Position numbers and translations under genes: made by a program. Under the pieces are notes generated by a model that saw only the letters and a list, made by a program, of their open reading frames with translations, was not told where the DNA came from and made no database searches. Of a stretch of DNA of 23,288 bases, positions 1 through 7,585 are shown in pieces. Position 1 is the stretch's first letter. Every line of letters starts with the position of its first letter. The stretch spans positions 1 to 23,288 of the forward strand of contig CAZJSR010000026.1 of NCBI GenBank assembly GCA_964548855.1. The letters are read 5' to 3'. This stretch comes from UBA3206 sp964548855. Lineage in GTDB: Bacteria > Bacillota_I > Bacilli_A > Acholeplasmatales > Anaeroplasmataceae.

Positions 1-140
1 GAAAGATTTTTATTCTTGCATCTGAATAGAACTATTACGGTAGTCATAAATTGGTTGTAATCTTGAATAATTTTTTCTAAATTTTCATCTGTTATATGTT
101 TGAATTTTTGTTTAGTTATGTTATCATTGATTTGGTTCAT
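1..140 (-). CDS. 5' end of unknown minus-strand gene (partial)
   Basis: An open frame runs from an ATG at 138-140 (minus strand) to the window edge, giving 46 residues that begin MNQINDNITKQKFKHITDE. A purine-rich AAAGGA site lies about 8 bases upstream of the ATG, and a good promoter (172-200) sits behind it, so the start is well supported. The peptide is hydrophilic and helix-prone at first, then turns more hydrophobic. I do not recognise the family. A basic N-terminal helix of this kind would fit a transposase or DNA-binding protein, but that is a guess. The gene diverges from the tRNA-Glu gene. Confidence 0.5.
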   Translation of the reverse strand, partial: MNQINDNITKQKFKHITDENLEKIIQDYNQFMTTVIVLFRCKNKNL

Positions 141-171
141 AAATGTAATCCTTTCTTTTGTAGCAGAAATA

Positions 172-200
172 ATTGTATTACATTTATGAGCTTTTTTCAA
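172..200 (-). promoter_or_regulatory. sigma-A promoter for the left-edge gene
   Basis: On the minus strand, TTGAAA (195-200) and TACAAT (172-177) are separated by exactly 17 bases. Transcription would start about 25-30 bases upstream of the ATG at 140, which suits the partial gene. Confidence 0.6.
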
Positions 201-353
201 TTAGTGAAGTTTAAACTTATAGGAGTTTGTAATAGTATTAAAAATTAATTTAATAACTATATAATTAGATCCTAATTATTCTTATAAATTATTCTTTTTA
301 TAATTCCACTTTAATTTTACAATTGAAGGGAATAAAAAAAATAAAAAAAATTG
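201..353. other. AT-rich intergenic region without recognisable gene
   Basis: This spacer lies between two divergent promoters. It is made mostly of A/T runs. I see no open frame with a ribosome binding site, no strong hairpin and no repeat array. Confidence 0.5.
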
Positions 354-382
354 TTGACAATATAATATCCATTTGATATAAT
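354..382 (+). promoter_or_regulatory. strong sigma-A promoter of tRNA-Glu
   Basis: A consensus TTGACA (354-359) and consensus TATAAT (377-382) are separated by 17 bases. It is the best promoter match in the window and ends 37 bases before the tRNA, as expected for a stable-RNA gene. Confidence 0.9.
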
Positions 383-419
383 ACTAATCGGGACTAAAAC
401 AGGTCCGGTGATTACATAT

Positions 420-495
420 GGCCCGTTGGTGAAATGGTTAACACACATGCCTTTCACGCATGCATTTATGGGTTCGAACCCCGTACGGGTCACCA
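420..495 (+). tRNA. tRNA-Glu (anticodon TTC)
   Basis: The 76-base cloverleaf has acceptor arms GGCCCGT (420-426) and ACGGGTC (485-491) with one G-T pair. The anticodon stem is CATGC/GCATG around the loop CTTTCAC, with anticodon TTC at 453-455. A GGTTCGAACC T-arm and an encoded CCA at 493-495 complete it. The sequence closely resembles typical Bacillota glutamate tRNAs. An apparent reading frame starting at 434 runs through this gene and is not a real start. Confidence 0.97.
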
Positions 496-507
496 TTTAA
501 TAATAAC

Positions 508-536
508 AGGTTTGATTAAATTCAAACCTTTTTTTT
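508..536 (+). terminator. intrinsic terminator after tRNA-Glu
   Basis: The 8-base stem AGGTTTGA/TCAAACCT with loop TTAAAT is followed by a run of eight T. It sits between the tRNA and glmS, so glmS is expressed either by read-through or from a weak AT-rich promoter between 537 and 575. Confidence 0.85.
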
Positions 537-586
537 GTTATTTTTATTTATTTAAATACATATATTTTTTATATGGTGATATTAAT

Positions 587-2203
587 ATGTGTGGATTATT
601 TGGAAATGTTGGAAAAAATAGTTTAATTGAAACAATCAAAGGATTGAAAAAATTAGAATATAGAGGATATGATTCTTGTGGCATTGCGTTTTTTAACAAA
701 AAATATGTCATAAAGAAAAAAATAGGAGATGTTAGTAAGTTAAATAAATATAAATTTAAAAGTGAAATTTCAATAGGACATACTAGGTGGGCGACTCATG
801 GTAGTATTAATAAAAAAAATTGTCATCCACATAGTAGTAAGAACTTTATCCTATGTCATAATGGTATTATTGATAATTATATTGAGCTTAGGAATAAATA
901 TAATATTAAAACAATTGGACAAACAGATTCAGAAGTTATAGTACATTTACTAGAATGTTTATATGAAAACGACACACTAGAAGCTATTTATAGGTTATCA
1001 AAATTATTAAAAGGAACTTATTCTTTTTTAATAATAAATAAAAGAGAAAAAAGAATATATTTTCTTAAAAAAATAAGTCCATTATATATAGCATTATCAA
1101 ATAACAATGTATATATTACTAGCGATATTTCATCTCTTTGTATAAAAAAATGTTATAAAGTATTAGATGATACTATTGGATATATTGATTATCAAAATTA
1201 TTTCATATATAAAGGTGATATTTCGTTTGATAATAATAATCTTGATTTGTTAATAAAACCAAAAAGAAATAAACATTATATGTTAGATGAGATAGAAGAC
1301 ATTAATTTATATATAAATAATGTTTTAAATATGAAAATAAATGATGATATAAAAGAATTATTATTAAAGTCAGATTCTATTAATTTTATAGCATGTGGTT
1401 CAAGTTATAATGCGACACTTTTTATTAAATATATTTTAGATAATAAAAACATATGTTCAAACTGTTATATAGCATCAGAGGTCATTAACTCAAATATATA
1501 CATATCTAAAAATCCGCTATTTATTTATGTAAGTCAATCAGGAGAAACTATTGATGTATATAATGTAATGAAAAAATATTCAAATTATAAATCTATTGCC
1601 TTAACTAACAAAAAATCATCTTTAATAGCCAAAGAAGCTAATTATAATATATATTTAAATAGCGGTCCTGAATTATCTGTTGCCGCAACTAAAACATATA
1701 TTTTAGAGGTTTTAACTCTATACTATTTGTTTACTGAAGATAAATATAGTATTAGTAAATTAAAAGAGTATTTATGCAAGATAGATAAAATTGAGTTAGG
1801 AAATTATGCAAAAAAACTTAAAAATGAGAAAAATATTTTTATATTAGGAAGTCAATTAGAATATGCTTCTTGTCTTGAAGTAGGTTTAAAGATGCGGGAG
1901 GTTGCATATATTAACGCAATAATGATACCTATAGGTGAAATTAAACATGGAAGTTTAGCGTTAATAAAAAAAGGTGTCTATTATATTTTGCTTGATATGT
2001 ATGATAGATATAATTCAAGTAATAAAGAAATAATATCACGAGGTGGAAAGGGGATTATTTTTAATAAAATGTATATTAATAATCCTCTAAACGCATTGAT
2101 AGAAGTAATACAGTTAGACCTTATCACTTATTATATTGCTTTAAATAATAAGTATAGTATAGATAAACCACGTAATTTAGCTAAAAGTGTTACAGTTTCG
2201 TAA
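587..2203 (+). CDS. glmS: glutamine--fructose-6-phosphate aminotransferase (isomerizing), short divergent form
   Basis: This enzyme makes glucosamine-6-phosphate from fructose-6-phosphate and glutamine, the first step towards UDP-GlcNAc and peptidoglycan. The start is the ATG at 587 because Cys2 must become the N-terminal nucleophile (MCGLFGNVG). GGTGAT lies 7 bases upstream, and the longer frame runs back into the tRNA. The glutaminase domain covers about residues 1-220 (HTRWATHG 65-72, CHNGIIDN near 90). Two SIS sugar domains follow (SQSGET 316-321, GPELSVAATKT near 360, GEIKHGSLALI near 450), and the C-terminal DKPRNLAKSVTV carries the conserved lysine. At 538 residues it is about 60-70 shorter than usual enzymes. 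The usual EFRYR and EIYEQP motifs are degenerate (ASEVINSN, DEIEDIN). Key catalytic residues remain, so it is probably active. No glmS ribozyme fits in the 90-base leader. Confidence 0.93.
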   Translation: MCGLFGNVGKNSLIETIKGLKKLEYRGYDSCGIAFFNKKYVIKKKIGDVSKLNKYKFKSEISIGHTRWATHGSINKKNCHPHSSKNFILCHNGIIDNYIELRNKYNIKTIGQTDSEVIVHLLECLYENDTLEAIYRLSKLLKGTYSFLIINKREKRIYFLKKISPLYIALSNNNVYITSDISSLCIKKCYKVLDDTIGYIDYQNYFIYKGDISFDNNNLDLLIKPKRNKHYMLDEIEDINLYINNVLNMKINDDIKELLLKSDSINFIACGSSYNATLFIKYILDNKNICSNCYIASEVINSNIYISKNPLFIYVSQSGETIDVYNVMKKYSNYKSIALTNKKSSLIAKEANYNIYLNSGPELSVAATKTYILEVLTLYYLFTEDKYSISKLKEYLCKIDKIELGNYAKKLKNEKNIFILGSQLEYASCLEVGLKMREVAYINAIMIPIGEIKHGSLALIKKGVYYILLDMYDRYNSSNKEIISRGGKGIIFNKMYINNPLNALIEVIQLDLITYYIALNNKYSIDKPRNLAKSVTVS

Positions 2204-2217
2204 AATAGTGGTATAAT
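2189..2217 (+). promoter_or_regulatory. promoter of the cysK operon
   Basis: TATAAT (2212-2217) is preceded by TGG, giving an extended -10 element. A weaker -35, GTTACA (2189-2194), lies 17 bases upstream inside the glmS 3' end. Transcription would begin near 2224, giving a leader of about 55 bases. Confidence 0.65.
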
Positions 2218-2242
2218 GTAAAAAAGAACAATTATGAGAATA

Positions 2243-2279
2243 AAAGGAGAATTGTAGATATATCTACAAGTTTATTATT
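2243..2279 (+). promoter_or_regulatory. cysK leader: distant SD plus 18-base palindrome
   Basis: A good Shine-Dalgarno sequence, AAAGGAGA (2243-2250), lies 29 bases ahead of the ATG, far beyond normal spacing. A perfect 18-base palindrome, TTGTAGATATATCTACAA (2252-2269), fills the gap. If it folds (7-bp stem, TATA loop) the unpaired distance drops to about 12 bases. No in-frame ATG, GTG or TTG closer to the SD was found. Confidence 0.55.
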
Positions 2280-3200
2280 ATGGATATTAAAAATTCTATT
2301 GTAGAGTGTGTTGGGAATACACCAATTATAAGATTGAATAATATAATGAAGAAATATAATTTAAAAAGCGAGATACTAGCTAAAGTAGAATCATTTAATC
2401 CACTTGGGTCAAGTAAAGATAGAGTTGGAGTAAATATGATACTTGATGCAGAAGAAAAAGGATTAATAAATAAAAATACACTTATTATAGAATCTACAAG
2501 TGGAAATACAGGAGTAGGACTTGCATTTGTTTGTGCACAAAGAGGTTATAAATTAATTATTACTATGCCAGAGACAATGTCATTAGAAAGAAGAAGATTA
2601 CTTAAGGCACTAGGTGCAAATCTTGTATTAACTGATGGTAAATTAGGTATGAAGGGTGCTATAACAGAAGCAAATAAGATACATAGTGAAAATCCTAACT
2701 CTATTATAGCAGGTCAGTTTGATAATCCTGCAAATCCTCTTGCACATAGAAAAACGACAGCTCAAGAAATTCTAAAACAAACAGACAATACTTTAGACTA
2801 TTTAGTCGCAACTGTAGGAACAGGTGGTACAATTACAGGTGTTGGAGAAGTTATTAAGGAAAATGTAGATACTGTTAAAGTAGTTGCGGTAGAGCCTGAA
2901 TCATCACAAGTATTAAAAAAAGGTACTTCAGGTACACATAAAATACAAGGTATTGGAGCTGGATTTATTCCTAATGTATTAAATACGAATGTATTTGATG
3001 AAATAATATCAGTTAGTGATGAAGATGCATATATGTATACTAAAATATTATCAACAACTGAAGGTATATTATGTGGTATATCATCAGGAGCGGCATTAAA
3101 GGCGGCAATAGAAATCGCTAAAAGAGAAGAAAATAAAAGAATTGTAGTAATACTTCCAGATACAGGAGAAAGATATTTATCATGTGGAGTATTTGATTAG
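2280..3200 (+). CDS. cysK: cysteine synthase A (O-acetylserine sulfhydrylase)
   Basis: This PLP enzyme makes cysteine from O-acetylserine and sulfide in the cytoplasm. The 306-residue length is normal for CysK. The PLP lysine is K46 in FNPLGSSKDR. TSGNTG (73-78) is the substrate loop and GTGGTITG (180-187) binds the cofactor phosphate. QGIGAGFIPN and the C-terminal PDTGERYLS are CysK signatures. The length leaves no room for a cystathionine beta-synthase regulatory domain. It has its own promoter and an unusual hairpin leader (2243-2279). The lipid-kinase gene follows after 9 bases, so the two are co-transcribed. Substrate preference (O-acetylserine or O-phosphoserine) cannot be fixed by eye. 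Confidence 0.93.
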   Translation: MDIKNSIVECVGNTPIIRLNNIMKKYNLKSEILAKVESFNPLGSSKDRVGVNMILDAEEKGLINKNTLIIESTSGNTGVGLAFVCAQRGYKLIITMPETMSLERRRLLKALGANLVLTDGKLGMKGAITEANKIHSENPNSIIAGQFDNPANPLAHRKTTAQEILKQTDNTLDYLVATVGTGGTITGVGEVIKENVDTVKVVAVEPESSQVLKKGTSGTHKIQGIGAGFIPNVLNTNVFDEIISVSDEDAYMYTKILSTTEGILCGISSGAALKAAIEIAKREENKRIVVILPDTGERYLSCGVFD

Positions 3201-3209
3201 GAGGTACGT

Positions 3210-4127
3210 ATGAAAATATTGGTTTGTTATAATCCATTTAGTAGTACACAAAAAATAGGTAAAAATCTAGAATTAGTTAGAAAGAAATTGCATATTAAGT
3301 ACGATGTTGTGGATATTTATGAATCACAATATTCTAAAAGTATAACAGATAAAATAAGAGAAGTCGGAAATGATTATGATACTATTTTAGTTTCAGGTGG
3401 AGATGGCACAATCAATGAGGCTATTTCTGGTGCTGTAAGTGGAAATATAAAAACACCAATTGCATACATTCCTAGTGGAACTGTAAATGATGTTGGTCAA
3501 ATTCTTCATTTAAGTAAGAATGTAAAAAAGGGTCTAAATACAGTATTAGATGGAATCCCTGCTAAAATTGATGTATGTAAACTAGAAGATAAATATTTTT
3601 TATATGTATGCGCAGCTGGTAAGTTTAGTGCTATAAGTTATGATATTGATTATAAATTAAAGAAAAAATGGGGACGTTTTGCATATTTTATTAGAGGACT
3701 AAACGAATTAAACAAAGAAGCAGGTATGCGTATAAAGATCACAACACCTGATGAGGTTACTTATAGTAATTGTTATCTATTTTTAGGATTCAATTCTCAA
3801 CAATTTGGAGGATTTAAATTTTATCGTAAGAAAAAACCTTTATTAGATGATGGTCTGATGGATTTTACATTCATAGAAAAGAAAAAAAGAATTACATTCT
3901 TTAGAATGTTTAATTTTATTTTCTTTGGGGATAAAGCTAAAAGAGGAATTAGAACATTTACAGCTAGTAAAATAAATATTGAATGTCATAAAGAGATTAG
4001 TTTTAATGTTGATGGTGAGTATGCGTTTACCGGTAAAACTTGTGATATTGAGGTATTAAATAAAGCTGCAACAATAATTGTTCCGAGAAAATATTATAAA
4101 AAGATGTTTAATAAAAAAAGTGAGTAG
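3210..4127 (+). CDS. diacylglycerol/lipid kinase family protein (DagK/YegS fold)
   Basis: This is a soluble lipid kinase of the DAGK catalytic family that probably phosphorylates diacylglycerol or a related lipid at the membrane, recycling it to phosphatidic acid. The 305 residues contain the nucleotide loop GGDGT (63-67) followed by NEAISG, then IPSGTVNDVG, the family's second glycine motif. The C-terminal beta domain holds FNVDGE. The start has an ideal GGAGG 8 bases upstream. It lies 9 bases after cysK and ends in a terminator that overlaps its stop codon. The exact lipid substrate is not readable. The family also includes sphingosine-kinase-like and undecaprenol-like members. Confidence 0.88.
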   Translation: MKILVCYNPFSSTQKIGKNLELVRKKLHIKYDVVDIYESQYSKSITDKIREVGNDYDTILVSGGDGTINEAISGAVSGNIKTPIAYIPSGTVNDVGQILHLSKNVKKGLNTVLDGIPAKIDVCKLEDKYFLYVCAAGKFSAISYDIDYKLKKKWGRFAYFIRGLNELNKEAGMRIKITTPDEVTYSNCYLFLGFNSQQFGGFKFYRKKKPLLDDGLMDFTFIEKKKRITFFRMFNFIFFGDKAKRGIRTFTASKINIECHKEISFNVDGEYAFTGKTCDIEVLNKAATIIVPRKYYKKMFNKKSE

Positions 4128-4150
4128 ATTTTAAAATCTGCTCATTTTTT
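4122..4150 (+). terminator. intrinsic terminator of the cysK-lipid kinase operon
   Basis: The stem GAGTAGAT/ATCTGCTC (one G-T pair), with loop TTTAAA, is followed by six T. It begins inside the stop codon of the lipid kinase. Confidence 0.85.
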
Positions 4151-4180
4151 GTATATTCTTTATAATTTTTTTAAATAATA
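4151..4180 (+). promoter_or_regulatory. possible forespore (sigma-G/F-like) promoter of the ger operon
   Basis: GTATA (4151-4155) and AATAATA (4174-4180) are separated by 18 bases. They resemble the sigma-G elements GHATR and CATNHTA, with the first C of the -10 missing. The region is so AT-rich that this could be chance. No good sigma-A promoter was seen here. Confidence 0.25.
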
Positions 4181-4196
4181 TATAAGGGGTAATCCT

Positions 4197-5210
4197 ATGA
4201 AACGAGAGTGTATTAGACCAATAAGTCAATTTATTGCGATAATTTTTCATAATTATATTTTATTTAAATTTTTCTTAATAAGAAATATATATGATAAATA
4301 TGGAAATATGAGTTATTTATATATAATTATTTTAATGCTTATAACATTTTTGATATGTCTTAGTATTAATAGAAGAAAAGCTAATGGTATATATAATCTA
4401 GTAATGAAAAAATGGTATATAAAGTATCCTTTAATAGTTTATTTTGTAATAAGTAATATATTAGTTGGAATAATGGCTATTAGAATAATAGAAGGTAATT
4501 TTTTTAATAATTATAATACAGTATTATTTGTGGCTACATTATTTTTTTCGACATTCATTATGTCAAAAATAAAGACCACAGGTATTATTAATATATTGAC
4601 AATACCTGCATGTTTTTACTTTTTATTTTTTTTAATAACAAATATTATTAACTATGATATTAAAGATTATACTTTACTACTTCCTTTTGAATATATAAAA
4701 GTACCATCCTTGAAAATAATAACAACGTCTATTTTCCTTATAATAGATAACTGTATCTTTTTCTTATTAAGAAAGGATGCCAAAGAAGATCTAAGTCCAA
4801 GAACATTATTTTTTGCAATATTTATTTGGCTTAGTTTAGTTTTAGTTGAGGTAATAAATATTACAGCACTTGCAGGTTATAATTATTTATATGGTTATGA
4901 ATATATAGGTTTTTTATCTTATGCAGTTCAACAAACATTTAAATATATAGGTAATTTTGAATTTGTATATATATATCTTATAACAATGTTTTCAGTTTTT
5001 AAAATTACCTTTAATATAACACTCATGAAAGAATTAAATAATAAAATAAGTAGTATTATGTTTGTTATAATACCTTTAGCAGTTTATATTTTATTATTGA
5101 ACTATGAATTATTTATAAAAAATGTAATGTTTTTTATTGGGCTTGGATTCATATGTTTTATTCCATATTTTATTTCTTTATATATAGGTGATAACATTGA
5201 AAAAGATTGA
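4197..5210 (+). CDS. spore germinant receptor permease subunit, GerAB/YndE family
   Basis: The 337-residue integral membrane protein has about ten hydrophobic helices and the amino-acid-permease-like layout of GerAB (APC superfamily). Its family usually runs about 365 residues. In spores such subunits sit in the inner membrane and bind the germinant. The assignment rests on topology and on the two following genes, which are clear GerAA and GerAC types. AAGGGG (4184-4189) precedes the ATG by 7 bases. The gene overlaps the next by 14 bases, giving tight translational coupling. A first cytoplasmic segment and loops rich in Lys/Arg between helices fit the positive-inside rule. Confidence 0.75.
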   Translation: MKRECIRPISQFIAIIFHNYILFKFFLIRNIYDKYGNMSYLYIIILMLITFLICLSINRRKANGIYNLVMKKWYIKYPLIVYFVISNILVGIMAIRIIEGNFFNNYNTVLFVATLFFSTFIMSKIKTTGIINILTIPACFYFLFFLITNIINYDIKDYTLLLPFEYIKVPSLKIITTSIFLIIDNCIFFLLRKDAKEDLSPRTLFFAIFIWLSLVLVEVINITALAGYNYLYGYEYIGFLSYAVQQTFKYIGNFEFVYIYLITMFSVFKITFNITLMKELNNKISSIMFVIIPLAVYILLLNYELFIKNVMFFIGLGFICFIPYFISLYIGDNIEKD

Positions 5211-6582
5211 TATATTTTTAAAAAGTTTAAGTGATAATAAAGATATAATAATAAAAGAAGATAAAAGACTAAATATGATATTTATATATCAAGAACAAAT
5301 GTGTAATATGTCGTTATTTATAAAAGATTATTATGAAATGCTCAGTAAAAACATATCTTTAGATGATTCAATTATCGGTATATGTCAAAAAATTGATACT
5401 ACGGTTGATAAATTGTATCAAATATTATTTAGTGGATTACTAATTATATATAACATAAATGATAATTTGTTTTATAAAGTGGATATATCAAAAACACCTT
5501 CAAGACAAACAAGTGATTCCCAGGCAGAACCGGAAGTTATGTTTGGAAGTAGAGATGGTTTTGTTGAGAACTATAAAGATAATATCGCTTTAATAAGAAG
5601 TAGAGTTAAGAGTTCTAAATTAGTAATTGATGAACTAATGATTGGAAAGAGAAGTAAAACTTTAGTTTCTGTTCTTAGCATTTCAGACATTCACAATGAA
5701 AGTCAAAAAGAAGAAATTATTAAATATCTTAATAAAATTGATACTGATGCAGTACTTGAGATGAGTGATATTACACATGTATTTCAAGAAAATCGAAAGA
5801 CACCATCTTATTTATACATTGGAAGCCCTAATCTTGCGGTTAGGCATTTATTAGACGGACAGTTTTTAATATTAATTGATAGAATTCCTACTTTAATATG
5901 TCTTCCTGTAACATTTGCATCTTATACTAAAACGAAGATAGATAGTATTAACATGAGTTTTTATTCAATATTTGAAAGAATATTTATCTTAATATCTTTT
6001 TTCTTATCTACGGTTTTTTTAGGTATATTTGCATCACTAGTAACATATCAAAAGAATAGTATGTCACTAGTTATTGCAAGGGCGTTATCGAAAACTGAAA
6101 ATGGCACAATATTGCCTATATTTCTTCAAATAGTATTTGTTTTGTCATTATTTGAATTATATAACATAATTGGACTTAGGAGTTCTAAAGCAATGATTTC
6201 ATCAACTATAGTATTAATTGGAGGTATTATTATAGGTCAAAATACTATAGAAAGTAAGATAGTAGGTGTAAGTATTATGACGATTACGGCACTTGCATTT
6301 TTATCAGGATACGCAATTACTAATAATATTAATCTAATAATGTTTATTAGTATTTCAAGAATCATTTTTTTGATTTCAAGTTTATTATTTGGTATATATG
6401 GATTTACATTAGCATTAGGTTTATATCTATCTATGCTTTATGAAGAAAAAACGCTAGGAGTGAGTTTCATGTCACCTTTTATTCCTCTTGATATTCATGA
6501 ATTTAATACATTTTTTTCACCGAGTTCTGTAGATAAAAAAAGACCTGATTTTAATTTAAAGAATAGGTATAAGAAAAGATGA
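5197..6582 (+). CDS. gerAA: spore germinant receptor subunit A (GerAA/SpoVAF family)
   Basis: GerAA subunits form the membrane channel-like core of germinant receptors. The protein has a soluble N-terminal domain of about 240 residues and a C-terminal half with four to five membrane helices. The family hallmark is visible near residues 110-145: AEPEVMFGSRDGFVENY followed by DNIALIRSRVKSSKL, equivalent to the usual E-P..RGPREGF.E..N..L.R.R. The frame opens at a GTG (5188), but I prefer the TTG at 5197 because AGGTGA (5186-5191) then stands at normal spacing. This gives 461 residues, close to family length. It overlaps the upstream permease gene by 14 bases and the downstream lipoprotein gene by ATGA. 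Confidence 0.92.
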   Translation: MKKIDIFLKSLSDNKDIIIKEDKRLNMIFIYQEQMCNMSLFIKDYYEMLSKNISLDDSIIGICQKIDTTVDKLYQILFSGLLIIYNINDNLFYKVDISKTPSRQTSDSQAEPEVMFGSRDGFVENYKDNIALIRSRVKSSKLVIDELMIGKRSKTLVSVLSISDIHNESQKEEIIKYLNKIDTDAVLEMSDITHVFQENRKTPSYLYIGSPNLAVRHLLDGQFLILIDRIPTLICLPVTFASYTKTKIDSINMSFYSIFERIFILISFFLSTVFLGIFASLVTYQKNSMSLVIARALSKTENGTILPIFLQIVFVLSLFELYNIIGLRSSKAMISSTIVLIGGIIIGQNTIESKIVGVSIMTITALAFLSGYAITNNINLIMFISISRIIFLISSLLFGIYGFTLALGLYLSMLYEEKTLGVSFMSPFIPLDIHEFNTFFSPSSVDKKRPDFNLKNRYKKR

Positions 6583-7502
6583 GAAAAGTATTTATATTAT
6601 TAATATTAATGTTTTTATCATCATGTAGTAATAGTCTTGATAAAGAGGCATATATTTCTAGTTATTATATTGATTATAAGGATGATATGTATTCAGTATA
6701 TTTTAATTTACTCGATAATGAGGATCATAAACTTGGGGAATTTCATAGTGAAAATTTATCTATGTGTTTTTCTAAGGTTATGTCAAGTATTGATATGAAC
6801 ATTAATTTTTCATATGTTAAATCGGTTATATTAAATGAAAGAATGTTAAATAAAAAATGTATTGATGATTTTACTAATTTGATAAAAGGATCAAATTATC
6901 TTGGGTTTAATTTCTATGTTTTTATATCATCTTTTTTAGCTAATACTATTTATAATAGTAAGAAGATAATTGAGACAGAATACTATTATGCACTATACAA
7001 CAATCCAACAAACGATAATCTATATTTATCATATAGACCTATTCATTTTTTAGAATTTTCAAGAAAATACTATGATAACTTTGATTCATTAGTGATTCCT
7101 AGTATAAATGTTTTATATGATTGGAGTGATACAAACAAGAATTCTAATGTAGTATCATTAGGTATATATAATGTTAATAGAAATTATGTAGATATAAATG
7201 ATAATATAGGTGCTTCTTTTTTTAAAAAAAGTAAGAAAATAGTTATTGGAAATAATAATATAACTATTGAGATAGCAGATTATAAATTAAAGATAGATAA
7301 AAACTTAAATTTAACATTATCTGGTAAAATAATTAATAATAATGAAAAAGGTTTAGAATTTATAAATAGTAAATTAACAGAGTATATTAATCTATGTTAT
7401 CAAAATGAAATTGATATTTTAAATATAAAAGGAATAAACTATAGGTATAAGAAAAATTATACATTATCTGATTTAAAGATAATCTATAAATTTAAATGTT
7501 AA
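6579..7502 (+). CDS. spore germinant receptor lipoprotein, Ger(x)C family
   Basis: The 307-residue protein begins with a lipoprotein signal: MRKVF, a hydrophobic stretch, then LSSC with the modified Cys16. The rest is a soluble domain exposed outside the inner spore membrane. Ger(x)C proteins are usually 370-400 residues, so this one is short, and the usual CWD..E start of the mature protein is replaced by CSNSLDKEAY. Identity is supported by position as third gene of the operon, its ATGA overlap with GerAA, and the lipobox. Sequence similarity beyond that is weak by eye. No clear terminator follows before the hairpin at 7562. Confidence 0.75.
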   Translation: MRKVFILLILMFLSSCSNSLDKEAYISSYYIDYKDDMYSVYFNLLDNEDHKLGEFHSENLSMCFSKVMSSIDMNINFSYVKSVILNERMLNKKCIDDFTNLIKGSNYLGFNFYVFISSFLANTIYNSKKIIETEYYYALYNNPTNDNLYLSYRPIHFLEFSRKYYDNFDSLVIPSINVLYDWSDTNKNSNVVSLGIYNVNRNYVDINDNIGASFFKKSKKIVIGNNNITIEIADYKLKIDKNLNLTLSGKIINNNEKGLEFINSKLTEYINLCYQNEIDILNIKGINYRYKKNYTLSDLKIIYKFKC

Positions 7503-7507
7503 TAACT

Positions 7508-7524
7508 TTTACATTTTTTTAACA
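7508..7524 (+). promoter_or_regulatory. direct-repeat operator TTTACA-N5-TTAACA (site 1)
   Basis: TTTACA (7508-7513) and TTAACA (7519-7524) are 11 bases apart start to start, so both face the same side of the helix. A TATAAA (7539-7544) lies 14 bases downstream. The same repeat occurs upstream of 12008 and 12776. It resembles the box of B. subtilis PhoP, an OmpR-family regulator. The regulator encoded three genes downstream is the likely binder. Confidence 0.55.
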
Positions 7525-7561
7525 ATTAATTATTAATTTATAAATAAAATAAAATTAAAAT

Positions 7562-7585
7562 ATCCTCGTAAATGGAGGATTTTTT
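7562..7585 (+). promoter_or_regulatory. hairpin hiding the RBS, terminator-like
   Basis: ATCCTC (7562-7567) pairs with GAGGAT (7575-7580) around a 7-base loop, followed by five more T that run into the ATG at 7586. The GGAGGA ribosome binding site is the 3' arm of the stem. The element can act as a weak terminator for read-through from the ger operon or as a translational gate. Confidence 0.5.

Noticed and set aside
434..586. N-terminal extension of the GlmS frame
   Set aside because: It runs through the tRNA-Glu gene and terminator, and GlmS needs Cys directly after the initiator Met at 587.
496..586. glmS ribozyme/riboswitch
   Set aside because: Only about 90 bases separate the tRNA from glmS, and they hold a terminator and an AT-rich spacer; the ribozyme core is absent.
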